A stretch of DNA of 64,000 bases from Paenibacillus sp. 481 (GTDB taxonomy: Bacteria > Bacillota > Bacilli > Paenibacillales > Paenibacillaceae): assembly GCF_021223605.1 (NCBI RefSeq), contig NZ_CP075175.1:3551501-3615500 (forward strand), in the 5' to 3' direction. Position 1 is the stretch's first letter. Every line of letters begins with the position of its first letter. The notes below the pieces were generated by a model. It saw only the letters and a program-made list of their open reading frames with translations, was not told the origin of the DNA and searched no databases. Both the position numbers and the translations under genes were made by a program. This document shows, in pieces, positions 17,205-25,858 of this stretch.

Positions 17205-17576
17205 TTATTTTTCCTTAAGCATACAATTCGTCACAAACATTATTCCAGTAATGACGAATGCAGCTAACAATGAGACTTCTGAATGAAATAAGAGTGGAAT
17301 AAAATAAATGATTCCTATCGAAACTGGTAATATACACAATTCCAATAACCAATTTGGAATTCTTTTAAAAAAGAACTTTATAGTAACACGGAGAATTAAA
17401 TGCACAATTTCACTGATCAGTATAATCAAGGTCGTTGCCCAAACGAAAGACAATGAGCTTTTGAAATTAATTCCACCCACTAATATGGATGCAAGATAGA
17501 TAATCCCCATTTCCACGAATACGACTACAGCACAGGCAAAGCAGATAATCAGAAAAAGTGATAGGAAACTGATCAT
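17205..17576 (-). CDS. Small polytopic membrane protein (YrvL-like?)
   Basis: A 123-residue protein with four predicted membrane helices (FLSLFLIICFACAVVVFV; WATTLIILISEIVHLIL; ILPVSIGIIYFIPLLF; LLAAFVITGIMFVTNC). I start it at the ATG at 17576; the frame continues upstream to 17918 but that part is Cys/Arg-rich and looks non-coding. Size and topology recall YrvL-type regulatory membrane proteins, but the match is weak. Upstream at 17942 a perfect AAAGGAGGG-ATG is followed by a stop after three codons in the same frame, so the gene may be a decayed version of a longer one. Confidence 0.45.
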   Translation of the reverse strand: MISFLSLFLIICFACAVVVFVEMGIIYLASILVGGINFKSSLSFVWATTLIILISEIVHLILRVTIKFFFKRIPNWLLELCILPVSIGIIYFIPLLFHSEVSLLAAFVITGIMFVTNCMLKEK

Positions 17577-18291
17577 TTTGTCTGACCACTTTAATTCTAA
17601 ATAATCAGCTTTTTTCGGACATAAAGATATACCAAGATAAGAACTACAAGAAAAAATAATATAACCACTCAAATCACCCACTTTCTTAAATATATGTATA
17701 CTTACCTCAAAAATATAGAAACCTCTATTACTGTCTCTGCAATGGCGCAAACAGTGGCTTTTGCCCACCGATTCTACCGTGCTAGGAAATGAAATGCCTG
17801 CGATTGTGCATCTATTTTTATTCCATAGTGACCGTCCATGTAAAATGGCTGTAAATATGCATCCTTTTCCTCTACAAAGCAAACCATCTGGCTTATTATG
17901 AGTCAAATTCCTGCGCATTAGCAGGCTTTTCTAATCAAACATCAGCCCTCCTTTAATTAACTGCACGTTTACATGAATTTTCGCCACCCTTTTCCGCTAT
18001 AGCTACAAAGCCCGTTTCAATTTTTTCGCAAAATCACATCTCTTCGAAACCTAGTTTAAACTCTCAGTTAGATTCAAATAGTAGAAACTTTAGTGTAGTT
18101 GATTCACTAGAGTTCATCCTTAACAAGATAAGGAGGTTCACGGCGAATGCCGCCGTCGTTATTCGTAATTTTATGAAATATCGAACAGTAGATGTCGTAA
18201 AATGCTTTTTTCTTCATTTCGTCAACACAAACTAACATAAAAGAACAGCAGAACCGTATGAACAAATCTTGTTTCAAGGAGGCTCATAAAT
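17577..18291. other. Long gap upstream of third receptor gene
   Basis: The left half is the doubtful upstream extension of the membrane-protein frame; the right half (17943-18291) is AT-rich with no supported gene. The promoter of the third receptor gene must lie in the last 200 bp; a TAAGGAGG at about 18128 is not followed by a lasting frame. Confidence 0.4.
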
Positions 18292-19587
18292 ATGTCCATG
18301 GGCTCGCTAAAGTATCCATCAATAGGCGACCTCCTTAGACAACGTAGAAATGAAGTGAACGTCACGTTAGGCCGGTTACAAGACATAACGAACATTAACA
18401 AAGGAACGATTTCCAAAATTGAAAATGGGGAGGTTAAGCAGCCTGAATTTTCGACCATTCATCCCATTGCACAAGCCTTAAATATTTCGTTCGAGGATAC
18501 AGTCACATGTTATATACAAAATGAACATCGGGCAGACGTACTGTACACCTTATTGCAAGAAATTATCCGTAAGCAAGAGGAAGACCCGCTACTCGTATCC
18601 AAAGTGGCGACCAAATTTCTGGAAGCACCGCGACAAGACAGCTATGATGCCATAACGAAGCTGTATAACACCTCGATAGCGCTTAACAATTCTACCTTAC
18701 AGCTTGTGATGTACGAAGTCATTATTTGCTACACACGTGGTCACGGCGTGATGCCTTATTTAGCGAAATCTTTATATCAAAAGTACGTCATCGAACGCAA
18801 TGATTTTAGTCGGCTGTACACCACATACGAGACTGGAAAATACATTCTAAATTATGTGGATATGCTATCGCCAGAAGAGCGTATCAGTTTGTATTTTAAG
18901 CTTGGCATTCATGCTTACACGTTGCAAATGTACGAAGAAAGTATTGATTTTTGCAAAAATGCGATTTACTTGGACAATTCAGATAGTGAATTTACGATTA
19001 ATGCGGTTGGAATTTTACAAGATGCTTATTTGTATTTAGGGGCTTACGATTTATCGGAAAAATATTTGAATCAATACCGGAAATATGCTCATTATCGTGT
19101 GACTGACAATGTAAGACTAGTGACCGCCATGTTAACAGCAAAAAGAGGCAATACGGAACTGGCCATCGCACAATTTCAAGAATGCCTCCAAAATTGCAAA
19201 GATGATTTTATTGTACATGTGGTCAACCAACTCTTGATCCTCTATTTAGAAAAGGATCAATTATCAGCGATAGGTGATCTATTACAGCTAGATGAAAAAA
19301 TCACCGCGATTACCTATACAGCACCACTTAAACGTTCTGAGCTGGCTCATTTTTACAAACTTAAAGGAGATTACTACGCGAGAATAAAAATGAAAGAGCA
19401 TGAGGATGTAGTAGGTAGCTATTTGGAAAGTGCGTTCAAGTACGCTCAAGTGAATGACATTCAAAAAGAACGTGAGTGCATGTACACCGTGTTTGATCTG
19501 TTTACACAGAACAATCAAGAGATTGATATGGAAACGGTTACAATGATTAAAAATTTTTATACTCGTTGCAAAACGAATTCAAATTGA
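18292..19587 (+). CDS. RRNPP-like HTH/TPR peptide receptor, copy 3
   Basis: A 431-residue paralog of the genes at 7082 and 8949. HTH: IGDLLRQRRNEVNVTLGRLQ ... KGTISKIEN. Helical sensor domain with GVMPYLAKSLYQKYVIERND and later LKGDYYARIKM and LESAFKYAQ, matching the last TPR-like helices of its paralogs. AAGGAGG lies 9 bases before the ATG. The stop at 19585-19587 overlaps the GAGGGGG of the peptide gene that starts at 19601. It is predicted to be the cytoplasmic receptor of that peptide. Confidence 0.88.
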   Translation: MSMGSLKYPSIGDLLRQRRNEVNVTLGRLQDITNINKGTISKIENGEVKQPEFSTIHPIAQALNISFEDTVTCYIQNEHRADVLYTLLQEIIRKQEEDPLLVSKVATKFLEAPRQDSYDAITKLYNTSIALNNSTLQLVMYEVIICYTRGHGVMPYLAKSLYQKYVIERNDFSRLYTTYETGKYILNYVDMLSPEERISLYFKLGIHAYTLQMYEESIDFCKNAIYLDNSDSEFTINAVGILQDAYLYLGAYDLSEKYLNQYRKYAHYRVTDNVRLVTAMLTAKRGNTELAIAQFQECLQNCKDDFIVHVVNQLLILYLEKDQLSAIGDLLQLDEKITAITYTAPLKRSELAHFYKLKGDYYARIKMKEHEDVVGSYLESAFKYAQVNDIQKERECMYTVFDLFTQNNQEIDMETVTMIKNFYTRCKTNSN

Positions 19588-19600
19588 GGGGGAAGCAAAG

Positions 19601-19717
19601 GTGAAAAATCGCTACATTAAGCTGGTGTTGGTGTTGAGTTTGTTCTTTGCATTGGCTCCAAGCGTGACAAATGATATTTCCACATTCAATGGTGATAATG
19701 GTTGGAGTATACAATAA
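19601..19717 (+). CDS. Exported signalling propeptide, DNGWSIQ end
   Basis: A 38-codon gene starting with GTG, 8 bases after GAGGGGG. It has a basic N-terminus (MKNRYIK), a hydrophobic signal (LVLVLSLFFALAP) and a C-terminus NGDNGWSIQ. Only the end resembles the peptide at 10226 (DNGWSKQ), which marks DNGWS-x-Q as the likely mature signal; the K/I difference could give specificity between the two systems. A terminator hairpin follows directly. Confidence 0.85.
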   Translation: MKNRYIKLVLVLSLFFALAPSVTNDISTFNGDNGWSIQ

Positions 19718-19720
19718 AAG

Positions 19721-19748
19721 GCAGGGTTCAGTATTGCACTGAACCCTG
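19721..19748 (+). terminator. Terminator-like hairpin after peptide gene
   Basis: Stem CAGGGTTCAGT / ACTGAACCCTG with an ATTGC loop, just after the peptide stop codon. The T run after the stem is short, so it may also be a processing or stability hairpin. Confidence 0.7.
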
Positions 19749-19750
19749 TT

Positions 19751-20152
19751 GAGAGTGTCTATCTAGACACTTCAGGCTGCCGAGAAAGCGAAGTTAGTTC
19801 TTAACGGTTGCCATAGGGGCTATATCGCCAGATTTACCTCGTTTTAAATTTTAACGGTTGCAGGTGAGCTTATTTCTCCAGTTTCATTCAACATCCAGCT
19901 GTTTTCATCGTATTAAGCGCCATCATAACCGTTACATGTTGAATGGGTTCATATTCGCGAAATAACAACTGTGGCGACCGTTAGGAGAGGAGGCACAGTG
20001 AATCAGCTGGCCACCAGCGGTTAGGGCACAAGGGATCAGCTGACCACCAACCGCTAAGTGCGAAGCTGCTTGCCGTTATCTCAATGAAGAGAAACTTTTG
20101 ACTGAACAAACAGAGGTTTCTTGACAAGCTGAGAGTGTCTATCTAGACACTC
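19751..20152. repeat. Repeat-rich intergenic element with palindromic borders
   Basis: The palindrome GAGAGTGTCTATCTAGACAC occurs at 19751 and again at 20131. Between them TTAACGGTTGC occurs twice (about 19801 and 19851), each followed by a CTATATCGCCAG or CTTATTTCTCCAG-like block, and further ACCGTTA / CGGTTAG forms and two CAGCTG-CCACCA motifs appear. This is a compound of dispersed intergenic repeats, not a gene. A second hairpin-T-run (TAGACACTCCTTTTTG) sits at its right end and may act as a terminator. Confidence 0.65.
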
Positions 20153-20278
20153 CTTTTTGTTGTGAATAGTAGTATTCGTTGCCACTAAAGAAAAAAAGAG
20201 GCATTTAAGGAAACATCCAATAGACTCGGGTTATTGATACAGCTAGTGAATATGTGATGTGAATGGGAGGTGATCAAG

Positions 20279-20482
20279 ATGTGCTTGGTACAATACAGCA
20301 GTGAAGAGATGTTGTTGTTTAAAATGAACACGCTAAAAAAGCGGTTAAATCAAGCTGTGGACGAGTACGACAGCTTAACCGATGAGCGCGTCGTACAAAT
20401 CAGCCAAGAATTGGATGTGTATGTGTTGCAGTTTCAAATGAATACGATGACGAAAACCAAGTACAAGGAGGTTCTACAATGA
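20279..20482 (+). CDS. Spo0E-family phosphatase, second module
   Basis: A 67-residue paralog of the gene at 10560: EEMLLFKMNTLKKRLNQAVD, SLTDERVVQ and the signature ISQELDVYVLQFQ. GGGAGG lies 8 bases before ATG 20279; an in-frame GTG at 20270 overlaps that site and is unlikely. The stop overlaps the XRE ATG at 20479. Predicted role: dephosphorylation of Spo0A~P or a related response regulator. Confidence 0.85.
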   Translation: MCLVQYSSEEMLLFKMNTLKKRLNQAVDEYDSLTDERVVQISQELDVYVLQFQMNTMTKTKYKEVLQ

Positions 20483-20727
20483 AAAATCCTCGGAATTGGC
20501 TGATACACCATCGTGGAGCTAAGACGCAAACGGAAGTCGCCAAAATGTCGTTCATTAACCGCAGCTCCTATTGCAACATTGAATCTGGTAGGCGTGATCC
20601 GAGCGTGCAAGTAGCAAAGCGAATTGGACGAGCGCTGCACTTTGATTGGAAGCATTTTTTTGAGAAAAATGATGTTGCTTATGACGAATTGAAGGCCGTG
20701 TTTACTGGGAATAAACACAGCCGTTAA
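20479..20727 (+). CDS. Small XRE-family HTH protein, copy 3
   Basis: An 82-residue HTH protein: PRNWLIHHRGAKTQTEVAKM, SSYCNIESGRRDPSV, AKRIGRALHF, tail GNKHSR. It overlaps the Spo0E-like gene by four bases (ATGA arrangement), as in the module at 10.5 kb. AAGGAGG precedes it within that gene. Confidence 0.85.
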   Translation: MKNPRNWLIHHRGAKTQTEVAKMSFINRSSYCNIESGRRDPSVQVAKRIGRALHFDWKHFFEKNDVAYDELKAVFTGNKHSR

Positions 20728-20857
20728 ACGAATAATTCAACTTTATTATACAGCAATTTGCACAGCAACTAGGATTCTCATGTCGAACGGATGAAGATGG
20801 AGCTACATTTTTGAAACCCCTTTAATCATCACATGCAACAAGAAATGGGGACTAATC

Positions 20858-21370
20858 GTGGACAACCTGTATAGAACCGTCGATATTGTACAAGGTCTGA
20901 AAAAGCGGCTACAGCGCTATTCCTTAGTTGTTCCAAACGTTTATGGCATCTGGCATGTGGCTAGATTCTCATTCCATCCACCAGCATCGACAGCTCAACT
21001 TCGTGCTTTTTATGATCAATATCGATTCATCCTTCCAAGTGACTACATCGAATTTGTGAAGCTTCATAATGGCGCTAGGTTATTTAGTGTGGGTTCGGAT
21101 CGTGGCCTTGAAATATTCGGGCTAGAACAGCTTGCTGAGCAGCTGCAAAAAAATTCACTTCACCATCTGACCATAGCCTGCAATGCATCCACGCAGATCT
21201 GTATTCGAGACACCATAGACGGGTTATACTTGGCGGATCATAACGGTTGGGTTAGCGACTATTTGCAAATGAATTTTGCTCAATGGCTTGGGCATGTAAT
21301 CGCCGCTAATGGTTCTGACTTTTGGAATTGGAAGATTCCGCAACGAGTTCAGGACAGCAAGCTACATTAA
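20858..21370 (+). CDS. SUKH (SMI1/KNR4-like) protein, copy 2
   Basis: A 170-residue paralog of 11136-11636: YRTVDIVQGLKKRLQRYSLV at the start, YIEFVKLHNGARLF, GLEIFGLEQLAEQL and NFAQWLGHVIAANG at the end. It starts with GTG preceded by ATGGGG; no good Shine-Dalgarno is present, as in the paralog. It completes a second copy of the receptor-peptide-Spo0E-XRE-SUKH module. Confidence 0.75.
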   Translation: MDNLYRTVDIVQGLKKRLQRYSLVVPNVYGIWHVARFSFHPPASTAQLRAFYDQYRFILPSDYIEFVKLHNGARLFSVGSDRGLEIFGLEQLAEQLQKNSLHHLTIACNASTQICIRDTIDGLYLADHNGWVSDYLQMNFAQWLGHVIAANGSDFWNWKIPQRVQDSKLH

Positions 21371-21514
21371 ACGGCACCCTGTTAACAAAAGGGGCGGAAG
21401 CCGTGAGGTTCTTTCATCTCAAGTAGCTCATCCTATCAGATTCTTCAATCAGATAAACTAGCCAGTGTACAGTGTCCTTATGGGATGTTTCTATCTGCTA
21501 GGATAAGCTCTTAT

Positions 21515-21717
21515 AAAAATTGTCGTCGATCTGCATTGCAGCTTAAATCCCGAGGGATCGACGACAATTTTTTGTTGTGTGTAGGTACAGGGATAGGTAT
21601 AGGGATACGTATCTGCTGGAATGCAATGTTGTCCTAAACATTTACAAATAACGGCTTCTGTATCCGTTTGATATATATTACAATTAGGTTTGTAACGCAC
21701 CTTTAAAGAATAGATAT
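21515..21717 (+). repeat. Orphan, decayed CRISPR leader with one repeat
   Basis: At 21518-21569 stands the leader hairpin TTGTCGTCGATC ... GGGATCGACGACAA, as in the six leaders at 2-6 kb. Some 120 bp on, TTGATATATATTACAATTAG leads into GTTTGTAACGCACCTTTAAA (21688 onward), a degenerate form of the 30 bp repeat. No second repeat or spacer follows. It looks like the stub of a seventh array that lost its repeats. Confidence 0.7.
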
Positions 21718-21784
21718 AAGACGGATAATTAAAGCGCTAGATTAGCTTCATTACTGTTGTTATTGACGAAGGGGAGCGATTAGG

Positions 21785-22234
21785 ATGGTTATAAGAACCG
21801 CATTACGAAGTGATCTCGAAGGAATTGTGCGCTTATTGGTTGATGATGAGCTTGGAATAAGTCGAGAACGATTTGAAATTCCATTACCTCAAGCGTACAT
21901 AGATGCTTTCTCAGCAATCGAACAGCAGGCAGGAAATTCAATCATTGTTGCCGTAGAAGGCAACGAGGTCATTGGCTGTCTTCAACTTACATTCGTACCA
22001 GGACTTGCTCGATTAGGTATGACACGGGCTCAAATTGAGGGTGTCCGTGTGGATAAGCAGTATCGCAGGAAAGGTATTGGAGAGGCTCTTTTTCGCTACG
22101 CGATCGAATCTGCCAAGGCATATGGCTGTGGGTTAGTTCAATTAACAACAGATAAGCAACGAACCGATGCTCATCGTTTCTATGAACGTCTAGGATTTGT
22201 GTCTACTCACGAAGGTATGAAGTTATCTTTATAA
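21785..22234 (+). CDS. GNAT-family N-acetyltransferase
   Basis: A 149-residue protein with the GNAT acetyl-CoA loop QYRRKGIGEALF (about 99-110: R-x-x-G-x-G/A) preceded by VEGNEVIGCLQL and followed by AHRFYERLGF, the usual motif B region. The substrate cannot be told. AAGGGGAG precedes the ATG. It stands alone just after the decayed CRISPR leader. Confidence 0.9.
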   Translation: MVIRTALRSDLEGIVRLLVDDELGISRERFEIPLPQAYIDAFSAIEQQAGNSIIVAVEGNEVIGCLQLTFVPGLARLGMTRAQIEGVRVDKQYRRKGIGEALFRYAIESAKAYGCGLVQLTTDKQRTDAHRFYERLGFVSTHEGMKLSL

Positions 22235-23005
22235 GGTTTTGAGGAATCAAAACAACAAATACAAACTTCTATTCTACTTTTTTTGACATGAACACATCCT
22301 CCGATCGACACAAAATGTCGTACATTCGCAGTAGACGCGTTTTTTACAACATGCTAGATTCCTCTGCCCACTTGCGTTGTGTGCATCATGCCACAACGTA
22401 GCTCCACCTCCCCGTGTAGCTAGGATTTGCCCAATATTTCAGCATCGTTTCCCCACATTTTTAAAGTTCCTAACCATGCGAAACCAACCCCTTTTTAAGG
22501 AAAAACTGTTCCGTTTTATTAAGATATCTCAACAATTACCCCTGTCCTGTTCACAAAAAAAGGCGAATACTATTAATGATGATCCCGAAAAGTGTCGAAA
22601 AATGAAATAATTTACATATGTTCATTTATGCATTACTATTAAGAAAAGATAGAGTAGACACCGATCACACCCTCTACAAAATGAGAAATATCTTTACAAT
22701 ACACTTACTTCCACATCGACATAACGTACCGTGACAGTGAGCTAAACCGAGCAGCTTATACAACCATACAATCGAACAAGCCTAGGGTTCAACATTTAGG
22801 TATGGTGAGCGGCAAATTCATTCGATCATGGATGCACATCCTTCGTAACATATCCATATATGTAAATTAAAGCGAAAACATTTTTGCCAATACGCGAATT
22901 TCTTAAAATGTTGCCTCATACGCATATTCCATAACGATGTTCGCGACGAACTTTACAGCGCATGAACGAACAGAAGTCAAACAAATGAAACGAAGGAGCG
23001 AATGG
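22235..23005. other. Long gap with no supported gene
   Basis: About 770 bp of AT-rich DNA. Short open frames here lack ribosome binding sites and protein-like composition. The promoter of the small exported peptide at 23006 probably lies in the last 150 bp. Confidence 0.5.
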
Positions 23006-23158
23006 ATGATGAGAAAAAAACTATGGTGCTCATTGCTTGTCACATGTATGGGAGCTGCTTTCTTGTTAGGCTCGGCAGATGCGGCCGTTACGCAGCTAGT
23101 GAGCAGTCAGGCGGAGGGAAATGGTTCGCAAGGCGGGCCTGTCTTGCCTTGGGAATAG
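23006..23158 (+). CDS. Small exported peptide, PVLPWE end
   Basis: A 50-codon gene: MMRKK start, hydrophobic segment (LWCSLLVTCMGAAFLLG), a plausible A-x-A cleavage site (SADAA) and a polar tail ending GGPVLPWE. GAAGGAG lies 7 bases before ATG 23006. The build is that of Phr/PapR-type propeptides, and the LPWE end recalls the LPFE core of PapR peptides, a resemblance only. No receptor gene is adjacent; the first RRNPP-like gene (7082) lacks a peptide, but linking the two is speculation. Confidence 0.6.
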   Translation: MMRKKLWCSLLVTCMGAAFLLGSADAAVTQLVSSQAEGNGSQGGPVLPWE

Positions 23159-23253
23159 TTAAATTGGGGACGGTAAACATTGTTTTGTAACCGCTTACTA
23201 TGTTGTGTTCTCAGCATCAGAGGTATGCAGGTTTATGTCAGTACCAATACAAA

Positions 23254-23289
23254 CAAGAGCCGTGAAGGGCTCTCCCTCAGCGGCTCTTG
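23254..23289. terminator. Bidirectional terminator
   Basis: Stem CAAGAGCCG / CGGCTCTTG, with an inner AGGGCTCTCCCT loop, between the plus-strand peptide gene and the minus-strand gene ending at 23343. Confidence 0.75.
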
Positions 23290-23342
23290 ATTATTAGTTA
23301 TTTTAAAGACTTTAAAATGAGATTATCCAATTCTCTTGTTTG

Positions 23343-23783
23343 CTAAAACGCTCTGATACCAATATCGTATTTATATCCACTGCCACCATCATCAGGAACG
23401 ATGATGAGTCGGTATTTTCCGTCATAACTTGAAGGTGGTCTAAACGTTCTATTCACAAAATAATTATTAAATTTAGTCGTTTTGGCCGTAGCAACTTGTT
23501 TGTTGTCTTGATTGTATATTTTAATCGTCATTCCGGCTCTGTTCTCATCCCGCAACGTGTATCGAATTTCATTTCCAAAAGTGTGATTGTAATAAAACTC
23601 GAGTTGAACTTCTCCATGTGAAGGAATGAACCCAACCTCTTTGATTAAAAGCGCCTGTATACGTATATCTTCTTTTTGTACGGATGAACGGATCGGCTTG
23701 GAGTCTAACGGAGCAAGAGCAGAGACAGGAATTGCAGTAAGCATTGTAGCCAGAGCGACAAAACATAATAACCTTGTTTTCAT
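23343..23783 (-). CDS. Secreted protein of unknown function
   Basis: A 146-residue protein with a Sec signal peptide (MKTRLLCFVALATMLTAIPV, cleavage near VSALA) and a mature part rich in beta-forming residues (EVQLEFYYNHTF, GMTIKIYNQDNKQVATAKT, YDGKYRLIIVPDD), suggesting a small beta-sandwich, perhaps cell-surface or extracellular. No Cys, LPXTG or lipobox in the mature part. AAGGAG precedes the ATG. I do not recognise the family. Confidence 0.7.
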   Translation of the reverse strand: MKTRLLCFVALATMLTAIPVSALAPLDSKPIRSSVQKEDIRIQALLIKEVGFIPSHGEVQLEFYYNHTFGNEIRYTLRDENRAGMTIKIYNQDNKQVATAKTTKFNNYFVNRTFRPPSSYDGKYRLIIVPDDGGSGYKYDIGIRAF

Positions 23784-24050
23784 TGCACACTCTCCTTAAT
23801 CAATTTGGGATGCGATTAAGTTGTAAGCATGGTCTAGATTGAACATAACATGTTCAAAACGTTTAGTAAATACATTCCTTAAAAGTAAATAATTATATTT
23901 TCAGAATGTATAATTCAAGTTTCTCTTCTTCCACAATATCAAGTTGTCCTCCACAGACAAACTGTGTATAATATTTCCTAATTCATGCACGGACACCTGT
24001 GTCACGCTGTTTTTTTGGCATACAACCCATAAAGGATCGGTGAAATTACA

Positions 24051-25769
24051 ATGCACAACTACAAACAACGCGTTGCTCATCAACTCTCTTCATTTATACA
24101 AGCAGTCGAAGAACATGACATTTTGGCATTGCTCGAATATCCACCGAATCCAGACATGGGCGATATATCGCTGCCTTGTTTCAAACTAAGCAAACTGCTG
24201 CGCAAATCGCCGCAAGACATTGCTAATGAATTAAAAGAAACCATACACGGTGACGACATTGAGCGTGTAGATGCGGTTGCGGGGTATTTGAACATCTTTT
24301 TGAACCGCTCACAATTTGCTCATGAAGTCGTGAACAGCGTTCTTGCAGCGGGCGACCGTTACGGTGCGCAACAAATCGGGCAAGGTCGAACTGTTGTGAT
24401 TGATTTTTCTTCACCGAATATCGCGAAGCCGTTTCACGTTGGGCATTTGAGATCGACGGTGATCGGTAATGCGCTGTACCGCATTTTTGCGTATTTGGGC
24501 TACGATGTTGTCGGCGTAAATCATCTTGGGGATTGGGGAACTCAATTTGGCAAGTTAATTGTGGCCTACCAACGCTGGGGCAATCAGCAGCAAGTGGAGA
24601 CCGGAGCGATTGATGAGCTGCTGCGCTTGTATGTGAAGTTCCACGATGAAGCTGAATCGAATCCAGAGTTGGAAAATGAAGCCCGTGCGTGGTTCGTCCG
24701 GATGGAAGCAGGCGATAAGGAAGCTTTAGCCCTGTGGGAGTGGTTCATAGACGTTAGTCTTAAGGAGTTTCAAAACATATACGACCTGCTGGGCGTTCAA
24801 TTCGATATTTTCACTGGAGAGAGTTTCTATAACGATAAAATGGGGCCTGTCATCGAAGAGCTGCGCACTAAAGGCTTGCTCGTCGAAGATGATGGCGCTT
24901 GGCTCGTCAAGTTGGATGAGTACAATATGTCCCCTGCGCTGATGCTCAAAAAGGACGGTAGCTCGCTTTATCATACGCGCGATGTCACGGCCGCTCTTTA
25001 CAGAAAATCGCACTACCAGTTTGATAAAGTGATCTATGTAACGGACTACGCCCAAAATCTCCATTTTCAGCAATGCTTCAAAATTGTTGAGTTAATGGGA
25101 TATGACTGGTCCAAGGATCTGATCCATGTTCCGTTTGGTCGCGTTAGTCTGGAAGGCATGAGCCTGTCGACCCGCAAGGGGAACGTCGTTAAATTAGATG
25201 ATTTGCTGAAGCAAGCCATCGCTAAAATTCAATCCATCATCGAAGCCAAAAATCCTCATTTGGAAAATAAAGAGGAAGTGGCGCGGCAGGTGGGTGTCGG
25301 GGCTGTTATTTTTAACGATTTGAGTGCAAATCGGATTAAGGATATTGTGTTCTCTTGGGAAGATGCCCTTAACTTCGAAGGGGAGACGGGGCCGTACGTG
25401 CAGTACACGCATGCTAGAGCTTGCAGCGTCTTGCGGAAAGCGAATGGCGGAGAGGGTATTGATCTGCCAGAGCAGAATGTGCCGTTTGCGCCTGCGTTGC
25501 TTCAAGAGCAATCTACGTCACAAGTGCTTAAAGAGTTGTATCTGTTTACGGAGCGTATCGAGCAGGCGATGGTGAAGTTGGAGCCGTCCATTGTGAGCCG
25601 TTATTTGGTTGATTTGGCGCAAGCGTTTAACCGTTTTTATCACGATTGTCCAATCCTAGTGGACGAGCCTGAATTGCGGGCGGCAAGGCTATCCATTGTA
25701 AAATGTGTCCAAATTACGCTGCGCAATGGCTTGCGTCTGATCGGCTTGCAATCGCCAGAGAAGTTGTAG
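24051..25769 (+). CDS. argS: Arginyl-tRNA synthetase
   Basis: A 572-residue class I synthetase. The N-terminal additional domain (about 1-110) is followed by the HIGH-type signature SPNIAKPFHVGHLRSTVIGN (HVGH), GVNHLGDWGTQFGKL, the KMSKS-like loop MSLSTRKGN, and the C-terminal anticodon-binding domain (GPYVQYTHARACSVLR onward). It charges tRNA-Arg in the cytoplasm. Full length for the family. A weak AAAGGATCGGTG precedes the ATG. No T-box leader is seen upstream. Organisms of this group often hold a second argS. Confidence 0.95.
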   Translation: MHNYKQRVAHQLSSFIQAVEEHDILALLEYPPNPDMGDISLPCFKLSKLLRKSPQDIANELKETIHGDDIERVDAVAGYLNIFLNRSQFAHEVVNSVLAAGDRYGAQQIGQGRTVVIDFSSPNIAKPFHVGHLRSTVIGNALYRIFAYLGYDVVGVNHLGDWGTQFGKLIVAYQRWGNQQQVETGAIDELLRLYVKFHDEAESNPELENEARAWFVRMEAGDKEALALWEWFIDVSLKEFQNIYDLLGVQFDIFTGESFYNDKMGPVIEELRTKGLLVEDDGAWLVKLDEYNMSPALMLKKDGSSLYHTRDVTAALYRKSHYQFDKVIYVTDYAQNLHFQQCFKIVELMGYDWSKDLIHVPFGRVSLEGMSLSTRKGNVVKLDDLLKQAIAKIQSIIEAKNPHLENKEEVARQVGVGAVIFNDLSANRIKDIVFSWEDALNFEGETGPYVQYTHARACSVLRKANGGEGIDLPEQNVPFAPALLQEQSTSQVLKELYLFTERIEQAMVKLEPSIVSRYLVDLAQAFNRFYHDCPILVDEPELRAARLSIVKCVQITLRNGLRLIGLQSPEKL

Positions 25770-25858
25770 CCTAAGTAAGGTTGATGTGAAATGTCGGACA
25801 CAACGTTTCTCATTCACATTCGTAAAATAATGTGTAAGATGAAATCGAGGTGGTTATG

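Noticed and set aside
17577..17918. N-terminal extension of the small membrane protein
   Set aside because: Cys/Arg-rich composition, no homology-like pattern, and a stop just after the only good ribosome binding site upstream.
23784..24050. Possible T-box leader before argS
   Set aside because: No conserved T-box sequence or specifier-loop plus antiterminator layout could be found.
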